Assembly (NCBI RefSeq): GCF_001813675.1
Contig: NZ_KV813675.1
Span: 2,052-39,721 of the forward strand
Source of the DNA: Streptococcus sp. HMSC078D09
Lineage (GTDB): Bacteria > Bacillota > Bacilli > Lactobacillales > Streptococcaceae
Direction: 5' to 3'
Length of the DNA: 37,670 nucleotides
Shown here: piece after piece, positions 15,710-23,456 of the stretch
Layout: every line of letters starts with the position of its first letter
How positions within the stretch are numbered: the first letter of the stretch is position 1
The notes under the pieces: model-generated
Databases searched by the model: none
Told to the model about the DNA's origin: nothing
What the model saw: only the letters and a program-made list of their open reading frames with translations
Translations under genes and position numbers: made by a program

Positions 15710-16342
15710 ATGATTAGCATAGAACATTTAACCAAATCATTTGGCCAACGAACGGTCTTTCAAGATTTGAGCTTGCAATTTACAGAAGGTAAGGTCTATG
15801 CTCTGATCGGAAATAGCGGGTGTGGTAAAACAACCTTGCTTAATATCTTGGCAAAGTTAGAGCCTTATGAAAAGGGAAGTATCAGCTATCAAGGGCAAGA
15901 ATTGAAACAAATCAAACAGCATCACTTCTTTAAGCATGAATTAGGATATCTCTTTCAAAACTTTGGCCTACTTGAAAATGAGACTATCGCTACAAATTTA
16001 GATTTGGGATTGATTGGGCAAAAATTAACGAAAAAAGAGAAGAAGCAACAAGAAGAAGAAGTGCTCAAAAAAGTAGGATTGGCTTACCTTGCTCTGGATC
16101 AAAAGATTTTTGAATTATCTGGAGGAGAGGCGCAACGTGTCGCATTAGCTAAAGTTATTTTAAAAGATCCACCTTTAATTTTGGCAGATGAACTAACTGC
16201 AGCACTTGATCCAGAAACCTCACAAGAGGTGATGGACTTGCTCTTAATGTTAAAGAATCAAGAGCGTATAATCATTATTGCAACCCATAATCCCGATATT
16301 TGGAATCAAGCAGATGAAGTTATAAATTTAAATCAATTATAG
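15710..16342 (+). CDS. ABC transporter ATPase of the lactococcin 972 cassette
   Basis: 210 residues, ATG at 15710 after AAAGGAGCC. Walker A is GNSGCGKTT, the Q-loop YLFQNFGLL, the signature LSGGEAQRVALAK, Walker B LILADELTAALD and the switch His lies in IATHNPD. It belongs to the LolD/MacB-like subgroup that works with FtsX-like permeases. It is the last gene of the bacteriocin operon, followed by a strong terminator. Confidence 0.92.
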   Translation: MISIEHLTKSFGQRTVFQDLSLQFTEGKVYALIGNSGCGKTTLLNILAKLEPYEKGSISYQGQELKQIKQHHFFKHELGYLFQNFGLLENETIATNLDLGLIGQKLTKKEKKQQEEEVLKKVGLAYLALDQKIFELSGGEAQRVALAKVILKDPPLILADELTAALDPETSQEVMDLLLMLKNQERIIIIATHNPDIWNQADEVINLNQL

Positions 16343-16394
16343 TTACAGTCAATAGATATCTTCTATATTTTAAAGTTATTTTATCTGAATCCGT

Positions 16395-16422
16395 AAAAGC
16401 AGTTCAATTGAACTGCTTTTTT
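16395..16422 (+). terminator. Terminator of the bacteriocin operon
   Basis: AAAAGCAGTTC (16395-16405), loop AATT, GAACTGCTTTT (16410-16420), followed by T and C. The stem is a perfect 11 bp. Confidence 0.9.
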
Positions 16423-16479
16423 CTTCTACGACTTACACTGTTTGGTTTCATGAGCAAGCCCCTCAAAGTGAATTAATAA

Positions 16480-16566
16480 CAAATCATTAGAAATCATAGT
16501 GATGAAATTTCTGTAACGGAAGTAGAGCGAATTGCTGAACCATTAAATGAGTATCTCTCGAAGTAG
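16480..16566 (+). pseudogene. Possible gene remnant: 28-codon open tail
   Basis: A short frame without start codon, ending at TAG 16564-16566, reads SDEISVTEVERIAEPLNEYL. It looks like the helical C-terminus of a protein whose rest is gone. No ribosome-binding site or start is seen. The family is not recognised and it may be chance. The rest of the stretch 16423-16742 is AT-rich. It also holds ATAAGGT (from about 16649), which can pair with ACCTTAT (from about 16688) around a long loop. Confidence 0.25.
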
Positions 16567-16742
16567 AAGCGTCTATTTTGACTTTTAGTTTGATAGAATG
16601 GTAGTTTGAAAATGTAAATGATAGCTACTGTTCATAAAACATATAAGGTACGTACGGTGTTGTGAGAGGAGCTAGAAATTAGCACTTACCTTATTATTCC
16701 AACAACCCCAAAAATGTGATAAAAATTTCAACTACTCTTATC

Positions 16743-16748
16743 TATAAT
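16743..16748 (+). promoter_or_regulatory. Candidate -10 of the conjugation operon
   Basis: TATAAT at 16743-16748 lies upstream of the structured leader. No convincing -35 is present at 16-18 bp, so an activator or another promoter may be needed. Confidence 0.45.
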
Positions 16749-16754
16749 AAAGCT

Positions 16755-16935
16755 ACCTGTTCTTTGAAAATTGAATCCACTCCGTCTTGATTAGCGTGCC
16801 TGTGTAAGTAGGGACTGAGAGTATTTCCCTGTGAAGGGCAACTGGCACAAGACGTGTGTGAGAATTTTCTAACAGACACGGAGTTTATCGTTACCAGACT
16901 TAAACGATGCGACAAACTAGATAAAGGAGTTAATC
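16755..16935 (+). ncRNA. Structured 5' leader of the conjugation operon
   Basis: A 180-nt untranslated stretch with several compatible helices. GTGCC (16796-16800) pairs with GGCAC (16844-16848). Inside it CCCT (16827-16830) can pair either with AGGG at 16810-16813 or with AGGG at 16835-16838 (GTGA loop), which are mutually exclusive. CGTGT (16853-16857) pairs with ACACG (16876-16880). ATCGTT pairs with AACGAT just before the ribosome-binding site, within an outer GTTT/AAAC pair. Such competing pairs are typical of attenuators or riboswitch-like leaders. No known class was recognised, and no terminator T run is seen. Confidence 0.55.
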
Positions 16936-17235
16936 ATGAAGGTAGTAAACTTGTATGATTTGAAACAAATGGGAAATAAAGGTGGTTGTACCATCCAATT
17001 GATTTATCACTTTCCTTTTGGTATGGGCTTAGGACATCTCAAAAAAGACTACATTGAATTTAAACGTGTTGGTATCGTTGATGGGAAAGCAGTAGAAGTT
17101 ACTCTTCGAGAACCTTATTCGAGAGATCTACTGCAGGTTGTCAAGTCGATTAAGCAACGTCAGAAATTGATAGCTTATCGTTATAAAGAAGGAAAGCTGC
17201 TATTTGTGAAGAAGGAGGTATCAGATGTCCTCTGA
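16936..17235 (+). CDS. Uncharacterised first protein of the conjugation operon (99 aa)
   Basis: ATG at 16936 after AAAGGAG. The protein is basic and soluble, with a possible small beta domain (CTIQLIYHFPFGMGLGHLKK, IEFKRVGIVDGKAVEVTLRE). No domain is recognised with confidence. It overlaps the next gene by 11 bases and leads the conjugation operon, so it may be an accessory transfer or regulatory factor. Confidence 0.75.
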   Translation: MKVVNLYDLKQMGNKGGCTIQLIYHFPFGMGLGHLKKDYIEFKRVGIVDGKAVEVTLREPYSRDLLQVVKSIKQRQKLIAYRYKEGKLLFVKKEVSDVL

Positions 17236-17713
17236 ACAACAGGAACGAATGGCAGTTCAATATGCTGAGCGTAGTCTTTTATTCACTGTCAAAAGTCTTT
17301 TAAAGATTCTAGAATGGTCTAGACGTCAGGCTTTAGCACAGGATTCCGCCTATAAGATAGGGGTGCAGAAATTAGAAGAATTGCTACAATCTCCTTATTC
17401 GATTGATACGATTAATCTGAAAAAAGATTTTTTAGACAAACCAATTGATTTAGAGAAATTTAAAGCTTTTTTAGAAAAAGAAGAGATTCCTTTAGCCATC
17501 GCTTGGCAAGGGGATTCTCTACATTTCTACACGAAAGACCGTTCGATTCTGGACAATCATTTAGACCATCTGTTAGAAAAAATGGTTAATGATCCGGAGA
17601 AATTAGCTGATTTTACCATGGATCAGTCACTAGACCAAGCTATTGATGAAGCTAAATCCCAAATTACCTTTAGACAAGAAGGAGCCGTCAAACAGAAAGA
17701 GATGGTGAGATGA
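17225..17713 (+). CDS. PcfB/DUF3801-like transfer accessory protein
   Basis: 162 residues, ATG at 17225 after AGGAGGT. It is soluble and helical (RSLLFTVKSLLKILEWSRRQ, FLEKEEIPLAIAWQGDSLHF). Proteins of this type lie directly upstream of VirD4 in Gram-positive conjugative elements. PcfB of pCF10 helps bring relaxase and DNA to the coupling protein. The assignment rests on size, position and loose similarity. Its stop overlaps the VirD4 start (ATGA). Confidence 0.6.
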   Translation: MSSEQQERMAVQYAERSLLFTVKSLLKILEWSRRQALAQDSAYKIGVQKLEELLQSPYSIDTINLKKDFLDKPIDLEKFKAFLEKEEIPLAIAWQGDSLHFYTKDRSILDNHLDHLLEKMVNDPEKLADFTMDQSLDQAIDEAKSQITFRQEGAVKQKEMVR

Positions 17714-19590
17714 TGTACAGTGGAAAGAAATTCCTACTATTCTCACTGTTAGGCATCTTACTAGGCTATCTTTTCCATCGTTTGACGCTTTTGTATGATT
17801 CCTATACTGGAAATAGCTTAGATAAATGGACTCATCTTCTGATGGAAGGTCAAGATGAAGTTCTTCAGTCGCCATGGAATGTTTCCTTTACTGGAAAATC
17901 AAGTGCTTTTTTTCTACTAGGCTTTGTGATGATGTTGCTGGTTTATCTCTATTTAGAGACTGGCAAAAAACAATACCGAGAAGGGGTAGAATACGGGAGC
18001 GCCCGTTTTGGAACTCTAAAAGAAAAGAAGCTCTTTTACGGAAAGGAATTTTCTCATGATACGATCTTAGCACAAGACGTTCGTCTGACATTATTAGACA
18101 AAAAACCACCCCAATATGATAGAAATAAGAATATTGCGGTGATAGGAGGTTCAGGAAGTGGGAAAACCTTTCGCTTTGTGAAACCCAATCTGATTCAGAT
18201 GAATAGTTCTAATATTGTAGTGGATCCTAAAGATCACTTGGCCGAGAAAACAGGCAAACTCTTTTTAGAACATGGCTACCAAGTAAAGGTGTTAGATTTA
18301 GTCAATATGAAGAACTCAGATGGCTTCAATCCTTTTCGCTATATAGAGACAGAAAATGATTTGAATCGCATGCTGACGGTTTATTTCAACAACACCAAAG
18401 GCTCTGGCTCCCGTAGTGATCCATTTTGGGATGAAGCTTCTATGACTTTGGTACGAGCTTTAGCTTCCTACTTGGTCGATTTCTATAATCCACCCAAAAC
18501 AAGAGAACAGCTCATAGAAGAAAGTCGTTTAAGTCAAAAAGAATACCAAAACTTGTTGAAACGTCAAAAAATAGAAGTGGAAGAGCGAAAAAAACGAGGG
18601 CGTTATCCAAGTTTTGCTGAAATCTCAAAACTCATTAAACACTTATCCAAGGGTGAAAACCAAGAAAAAAGTGTCTTAGAAATTCTATTTGAAAATTATG
18701 CTAAGAAGTATGGGACTGAAAATTTTACCATGCGAAATTGGGCAGATTTTCAAAATTATAAGGATAAGACTCTGGATTCTGTTATAGCTGTAACCACTGC
18801 TAAATTTGCCCTCTTCAATATTCAGAGTGTCATGGATTTGACCAAAAAAGATACACTTGATATGAAGACATGGGGCCAGGAAAAATCAATGGTTTACTTA
18901 GTTATCCCCGATAACGATAGTACCTTTCGCTTTCTTTCAGCCCTCTTTTTTTCAACTGTATTTCAAACCCTAACAAGACAAGCAGATATTGATTTTAAGG
19001 GTCAATTGCCTCTTCATGTGAGAGTCTATTTAGATGAATTCGCAAATATCGGAGAAATTCCAGATTTTGCTGAACAAACCTCAACAGTCCGTTCTCGAAA
19101 TATGAGTCTCGTTCCTATTCTACAAAATATTGCCCAACTTCAAGGGCTCTATAAAGAAAAAGAAGCTTGGAAAACCATTCTTGGGAACTGTGATAGCTTA
19201 GTATACTTAGGTGGTAATGATGAAGATACCTTTAAATTTATGAGTGGTTTACTCGGTAAACAAACCATTGATGTTCGAAATACTAGTCGTTCCTTTGGCC
19301 AGACAGGTTCAGGATCCCTTTCTCATCAAAAGATTTCTCGTGATCTAATGACACCCGATGAGGTCGGAAATATGAAACGGCATGAATGCTTGGTTCGAAT
19401 TGCCAATATGCCTGTCTTTAAAAGCAAAAAATACAATTCAACCAAGCATCCAAACTGGAGGTACCTAGCCAATCAAGAAAGCGATGAACGGTGGTGGAAC
19501 TATCAAATCAATCCTTTGAATCAAAATCAAGAAAATCATCTTGAAGGCCTTAGAATTCGTGATTTAACTTTTGAATCTAGTTTAAAATAA
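17710..19590 (+). CDS. virD4: Type IV coupling protein VirD4/TraG
   Basis: 626 residues. Two N-terminal membrane helices (LLFSLLGILLGYLFHRL; FFLLGFVMMLLVYLYLET) are followed by the FtsK/VirD4-type ATPase. Walker A GGSGSGKT lies at about residues 146-153, then NIVVDPKDHL. A second conserved region VYLDEFANIGEIPDF contains Walker B. It recruits the relaxase-DNA complex to the secretion channel. ATG at 17710 overlaps the previous stop; ATG 17713 is an alternative start. Confidence 0.95.
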   Translation: MMYSGKKFLLFSLLGILLGYLFHRLTLLYDSYTGNSLDKWTHLLMEGQDEVLQSPWNVSFTGKSSAFFLLGFVMMLLVYLYLETGKKQYREGVEYGSARFGTLKEKKLFYGKEFSHDTILAQDVRLTLLDKKPPQYDRNKNIAVIGGSGSGKTFRFVKPNLIQMNSSNIVVDPKDHLAEKTGKLFLEHGYQVKVLDLVNMKNSDGFNPFRYIETENDLNRMLTVYFNNTKGSGSRSDPFWDEASMTLVRALASYLVDFYNPPKTREQLIEESRLSQKEYQNLLKRQKIEVEERKKRGRYPSFAEISKLIKHLSKGENQEKSVLEILFENYAKKYGTENFTMRNWADFQNYKDKTLDSVIAVTTAKFALFNIQSVMDLTKKDTLDMKTWGQEKSMVYLVIPDNDSTFRFLSALFFSTVFQTLTRQADIDFKGQLPLHVRVYLDEFANIGEIPDFAEQTSTVRSRNMSLVPILQNIAQLQGLYKEKEAWKTILGNCDSLVYLGGNDEDTFKFMSGLLGKQTIDVRNTSRSFGQTGSGSLSHQKISRDLMTPDEVGNMKRHECLVRIANMPVFKSKKYNSTKHPNWRYLANQESDERWWNYQINPLNQNQENHLEGLRIRDLTFESSLK

Positions 19591-19610
19591 AAATAGAAAA
19601 GAGGAAATAC

Positions 19611-19853
19611 ATGTTTACGCATTTTAAAGGTTTTGTTTATGGAGTAGACGCAAGTGCTATGTTTGCACAAGCTATGTCTTTGTTACAGAAGGGATTGATT
19701 GCCGTTGGTGCCTTTCTCGTTGTTGTGGGGATTGTCAATCTTGCAACCAACATTAAAGATGGAGGACCAGGTGTTCGGAATGCCATTCTTGAAATTGTCG
19801 GTGGAGTTATGGTCGGGGCTGCTGGAGCCTTTGTAACCCAGATTTCAATTTAG
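19611..19853 (+). CDS. Small two-helix membrane protein of the transfer channel
   Basis: 80 residues, ATG at 19611 after AAGAGGAAATAC. There are two hydrophobic helices (LIAVGAFLVVVGIVNLATNI; NAILEIVGGVMVGAAGAFVT) joined by the short loop KDGGPGVR. It resembles VirB2/TrbC-sized or Maff2-type membrane proteins located between VirD4 and VirB6 in Gram-positive ICEs. It is probably a structural part of the channel; the family call is tentative. Confidence 0.7.
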   Translation: MFTHFKGFVYGVDASAMFAQAMSLLQKGLIAVGAFLVVVGIVNLATNIKDGGPGVRNAILEIVGGVMVGAAGAFVTQISI

Positions 19854-19869
19854 GAGGATAAACAATGAC

Positions 19870-20724
19870 ATGAATCTTAGTTTAGTCTCACCCTTTGTTT
19901 ACCTTGCATCTGAAAAAATATCAGCTGAAAATTTATTTGAAGGATTTAATGTAGATTTACAATCTACGGTAGATCTGATTAAATCACTATCTAACTACAA
20001 TCCAACCGTTTGGACTTATATGTCTAGTATTACTAAAAGTGTCATGCAGCCCCTTGGAGTTGCGATTTTATCGGTTGTTCTCATCCTAGAATTTTCGAAG
20101 ATGGCTAAGAAAATTGCTAACTCTGGTGGAGCGATGACCTTTGAAGCCTTAGCGCCAATGCTGATTAGTTATATTATGGTCGCAGTTGTAATTACCAACA
20201 CTACCGTCATTGTAGAAGCCATCATCGGGATTGCGAGTCATGCCATTGAACAAGTGGCCTCGATTGTGGCTCACGGTGGGGCAAAGTATGATACACTCTC
20301 TGGATTAAAAGGGTCAGGATTTATTGGCCGGATGATTGTGGGCTTTTTCGCCCTCCTCATTTGGCTTGTTCGGATAGTAAGTGCAGCCATGGTTAATCTT
20401 TTGGTATCTATTCGATTTATTCAACTCTACCTTATGATCCCATTTGCCCCTCTTACGATTCCAACATTTTTAAGTGATGAATGGAAGTCTATTGGTTTAG
20501 GCTATTTAAAAAATATTATGGTCTATGCGGTACAAGGGGTTCTTATTTTTCTGATTGTTTCTCTTGTTCCTTTGTTTGAATCTGCTGGTAAAATAGCTGT
20601 TTCAAATGGTGCAGGAGTCCTGCAATCACTTGCGATTATGTTTGGTAGTTTGGTACAAGCTATCTTACTGATTATTGCCCTCGTTGGTTCTCAACGTACG
20701 GCTCGCTCAATCTTAGGTATGTAA
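19870..20724 (+). CDS. VirB6/TrbL-like integral membrane protein
   Basis: 284 residues with about six hydrophobic segments (for example PLGVAILSVVLILEF, MLISYIMVAVVITNTTVIVE, GFFALLIWLVRIVSAAMVNL, AILLIIALVG). Position and topology match the VirB6/TrbL channel component. The start ATG at 19870 is 12 bases from AGGAGG. A second ATG at 19865 has ideal 7-base spacing but opens only a two-codon frame (ATG ACA TGA) overlapping the real start by four bases. Confidence 0.85.
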   Translation: MNLSLVSPFVYLASEKISAENLFEGFNVDLQSTVDLIKSLSNYNPTVWTYMSSITKSVMQPLGVAILSVVLILEFSKMAKKIANSGGAMTFEALAPMLISYIMVAVVITNTTVIVEAIIGIASHAIEQVASIVAHGGAKYDTLSGLKGSGFIGRMIVGFFALLIWLVRIVSAAMVNLLVSIRFIQLYLMIPFAPLTIPTFLSDEWKSIGLGYLKNIMVYAVQGVLIFLIVSLVPLFESAGKIAVSNGAGVLQSLAIMFGSLVQAILLIIALVGSQRTARSILGM

Positions 20725-20730
20725 TTAGAT

Positions 20731-20764
20731 AAAGGCTAGGAAGTGGTTGCTTCTTAGCCTTTTT
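20731..20764 (+). terminator. Terminator-like hairpin inside the conjugation operon
   Basis: AAAGGCTAGGAAG (20731-20743) pairs with CTTCTTAGCCTTT (20750-20762), with one G-T pair, followed by T to 20764. It lies between the VirB6-like gene and prgI and would reduce downstream expression unless anti-terminated. Confidence 0.75.
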
Positions 20765-20777
20765 AGAAAGGAAAGTC

Positions 20778-21137
20778 ATGAATACACGTGTCTTTAAAGA
20801 CATCTCAAAATACCAACACAGGGCTTGGTTAGGTTTCACCACAAGACAAATCATCTTTGTTTTACCAGCCTTTATTGTCACAATTATTGTTTTGGGCTTG
20901 AATCTCTTTTTCTGGCAATTTGGAGATTGGTTTGTTTACGGTTTTGTGTTTGCTTTTACCATCCCCCTCTTGCTTTTTGGAGTCTATAAACCCAATGATT
21001 TATATTTTGAACATTATTTGAAATACCGTCTTCATTTTGAACTAACGATACCCCTACGCACAATTTCAGGAAAGAAAGGACTTGAACATGAAAAGAAAAT
21101 CAAATACATTAAAGAAACAAAAGACTTCAACGACTAA
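20778..21137 (+). CDS. prgI: PrgI family protein
   Basis: 119 residues, ATG at 20778 after AGAAAGGAAAG. Two adjacent membrane helices (QIIFVLPAFIVTIIVLGLNL; WFVYGFVFAFTIPLLLFGVY) follow a short N-terminal segment KDISKYQHRAWLGFTTRQ, as in PrgI/VirB3-like proteins. These always precede the VirB4 ATPase in Gram-positive systems. The 3' end overlaps virB4 by 50 bases. Confidence 0.85.
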   Translation: MNTRVFKDISKYQHRAWLGFTTRQIIFVLPAFIVTIIVLGLNLFFWQFGDWFVYGFVFAFTIPLLLFGVYKPNDLYFEHYLKYRLHFELTIPLRTISGKKGLEHEKKIKYIKETKDFND

Positions 21138-23445
21138 TAAAAAGGAAGAAGTTAAAGATAAAAAAGAGGAAGTGTTACCATCAACGGCTAATACTCTTTC
21201 CTATCAAGCCTTGTATCAAAATGGTCTGATGCAGGTAAAAGAAGATTATTTTTCACAAAGCTATTTACTTGGTGATGTCAATTACCAGACCGTTGGTTTA
21301 GAAGATAAGGGAGCAATCATTGAGAAGTATTCTGATTTGATTAACTCTTTAGATGACCAAACCAACTTCCAATTGACCATTTTTAATAAAAGATTGAATT
21401 TAGAAAAATTCAGACACAGTGTTTTGTATGAGGAAAAAGAAGATGGGTACGATAGCTATCGTAAAGAATTGAATCGGATGATGAATCAAAATTTAGATAG
21501 TGGTGAAAATAACTTTTCGGCTGTGAAACTGATTAGTTTTGGTAGAAAGGATTCTAATCCCAAACAAGCCTATCGTTCCTTGTCCCAAATTGGAGAATAT
21601 TTCAAGAGTGGTTTCTCAGAAATTGATGCACGTTTTGAATCCTTGGCTGGTGAAGAACGTGTCAACTTATTGGCGGATATGCTTAGAGGAGAACACCATC
21701 TTCCTTTTTCTTACCGTGATTTAACGAGATCGGGTCAGACAACTCGTCACTTCATAGCACCTAATCTCTTGGATTTTAAAAACAAGAATTACCTACAAAT
21801 CAATGATCGCTTATTGCAGATTGTCTATGTGAGAGATTATGGCATGGAATTAGGGGATCAGTTTATTCGAGATCTCATGCAAGGAGATTTGGAATTGATT
21901 GTAAGCCTTCATGCTCAAAGTTCGACTAAGGCAGATGCTATGAAGAAACTACGAACAAAGAAGACCTTGATGGAATCTCAAAAGATTGGGGAACAACAAA
22001 AACTAGCTCGTACAGGTATCTATTTGGAAAAAGTAGGTCATGTATTAGAAAGCAATATCGATGAAGCTGAGGAACTATTAAAAACCATGACCGAGACAGG
22101 AGATAAACTATTTCAAACGGTCTTCTTGATTGGTGTTTTTGGTCAGGATGAAGAAGAACTCAAGCAAGCCCTAGACACGATTCAACAAGTGGCCGGCTCA
22201 AATGACCTAATGATTGATAAACTTCCATATATGCAAGAAGCAGCCTTTAATAGTTTGCTACCATTTGGTTGTGATTTTTTAGAGGGAGTATCACGGAGTT
22301 TATTAACGTCCAATATAGCAGTGAACTCACCTTGGACTTCAGTAGACTTACAAGACCGTAGTGGGAAATATTACGGTATCAATCAAATATCAAGTAATAT
22401 TATTACCATTGATCGCAGCCTATTAAATACACCGTCTGGTCTGATTTTAGGAACATCTGGAGCTGGGAAAGGGATGGCAACCAAGCATGAAATTATCACG
22501 ACCAAAATCAAGGAATCTGGTGAAAATACTGAAATTATCATCGTAGATCCAGAAGCAGAGTACAGTGTCATTGGACGGACTTTTGGGGGAGAAATGATTG
22601 ATATTGCGCCTGACTCCCAAACCTATCTCAATGTCCTTGACTTGTCTGAGGAAAATATGGATGAAGATCCTGTAAAGGTAAAATCAGAATTTCTTTTATC
22701 CTTTATCGGCAAGTTATTGGATAGAAAAATGGATGGAAGAGAAAAATCGATTATCGACCGAGTTACGAGACTCACCTATCAGTCATTTAAAGAGCCTTCT
22801 TTGGAAGAATGGGTCTTTGTATTGAGTCAACAACCAGAAGAAGAAGCGCAGAATTTGGCACTTGATATGGAACTGTATGTCGAAGGTTCTCTTGATATTT
22901 TTTCTCATAAGACAAATATTCAGACAGGATCTAATTTCTTGATTTATAACGTTAAGAAGTTAGGAGATGAGCTGAAACAAATCGCCCTTATGGTTGTTTT
23001 TGATCAGATATGGAATCGTGTCGTTCGGAACCAAAAATTAGGGAAGAAGACCTGGATTTATTTTGATGAAATGCAGCTTCTCTTATTAGATAAATATGCC
23101 AGTGATTTCTTCTTTAAATTGTGGAGTCGTGTCAGAAAATATGGAGCCAGTCCGACTGGAATAACTCAAAACGTCGAAACCTTATTGTTAGATCCAAATG
23201 GTAGACGGATTATTGCAAATAGTGAATTTATGATTCTCCTCAAGCAAGCAAAAAATGATAGAGAAGAACTGGTTCAACTCTTAGGCTTGTCAAAAGAACT
23301 TGAAAAATACCTTGTAAATCCAGAAAAAGGGGCAGGACTGATAAAAGCTGGTTCAGTTGTTGTTCCCTTTAAAAATAAGATTCCTCAAGGTACTCAATTG
23401 TTTGATATCATGAGTACAGATCCTGATAAAATGGCTTCTAATTAA
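21088..23445 (+). CDS. virB4: VirB4/TrsE-type conjugation ATPase
   Basis: 785 residues. ATG at 21088 with AAAGGA 7 bases upstream is preferred over the TTG two codons earlier. The N-terminal half is the CagE/VirB4 N domain. The ATPase half has Walker A LGTSGAGKGMATKHEI (about residues 454-469), IIVDPEAEYSVI, and Walker B WIYFDEMQLLLL (about 655-666). It energises channel assembly and DNA transfer. The P-loop ends in GKG rather than GKS/GKT, an unusual third residue that may be typical of this ICE family. It overlaps prgI. Confidence 0.93.
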   Translation: MKRKSNTLKKQKTSTTNKKEEVKDKKEEVLPSTANTLSYQALYQNGLMQVKEDYFSQSYLLGDVNYQTVGLEDKGAIIEKYSDLINSLDDQTNFQLTIFNKRLNLEKFRHSVLYEEKEDGYDSYRKELNRMMNQNLDSGENNFSAVKLISFGRKDSNPKQAYRSLSQIGEYFKSGFSEIDARFESLAGEERVNLLADMLRGEHHLPFSYRDLTRSGQTTRHFIAPNLLDFKNKNYLQINDRLLQIVYVRDYGMELGDQFIRDLMQGDLELIVSLHAQSSTKADAMKKLRTKKTLMESQKIGEQQKLARTGIYLEKVGHVLESNIDEAEELLKTMTETGDKLFQTVFLIGVFGQDEEELKQALDTIQQVAGSNDLMIDKLPYMQEAAFNSLLPFGCDFLEGVSRSLLTSNIAVNSPWTSVDLQDRSGKYYGINQISSNIITIDRSLLNTPSGLILGTSGAGKGMATKHEIITTKIKESGENTEIIIVDPEAEYSVIGRTFGGEMIDIAPDSQTYLNVLDLSEENMDEDPVKVKSEFLLSFIGKLLDRKMDGREKSIIDRVTRLTYQSFKEPSLEEWVFVLSQQPEEEAQNLALDMELYVEGSLDIFSHKTNIQTGSNFLIYNVKKLGDELKQIALMVVFDQIWNRVVRNQKLGKKTWIYFDEMQLLLLDKYASDFFFKLWSRVRKYGASPTGITQNVETLLLDPNGRRIIANSEFMILLKQAKNDREELVQLLGLSKELEKYLVNPEKGAGLIKAGSVVVPFKNKIPQGTQLFDIMSTDPDKMASN

Positions 23446-23456
23446 GGGGAAGGTAA

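Noticed and set aside
16578..16599. Promoter TTGACT ... TAGAAT
   Set aside because: The spacer is only 10 bp, too short for a sigma-A promoter.
16797..16850. SAM-I-like riboswitch
   Set aside because: AGGGACTG and TGAAGGGCAACTGG recall SAM-I segments, but the closing stem, kink-turn and terminator of SAM-I are absent and the downstream genes are unrelated to methionine.
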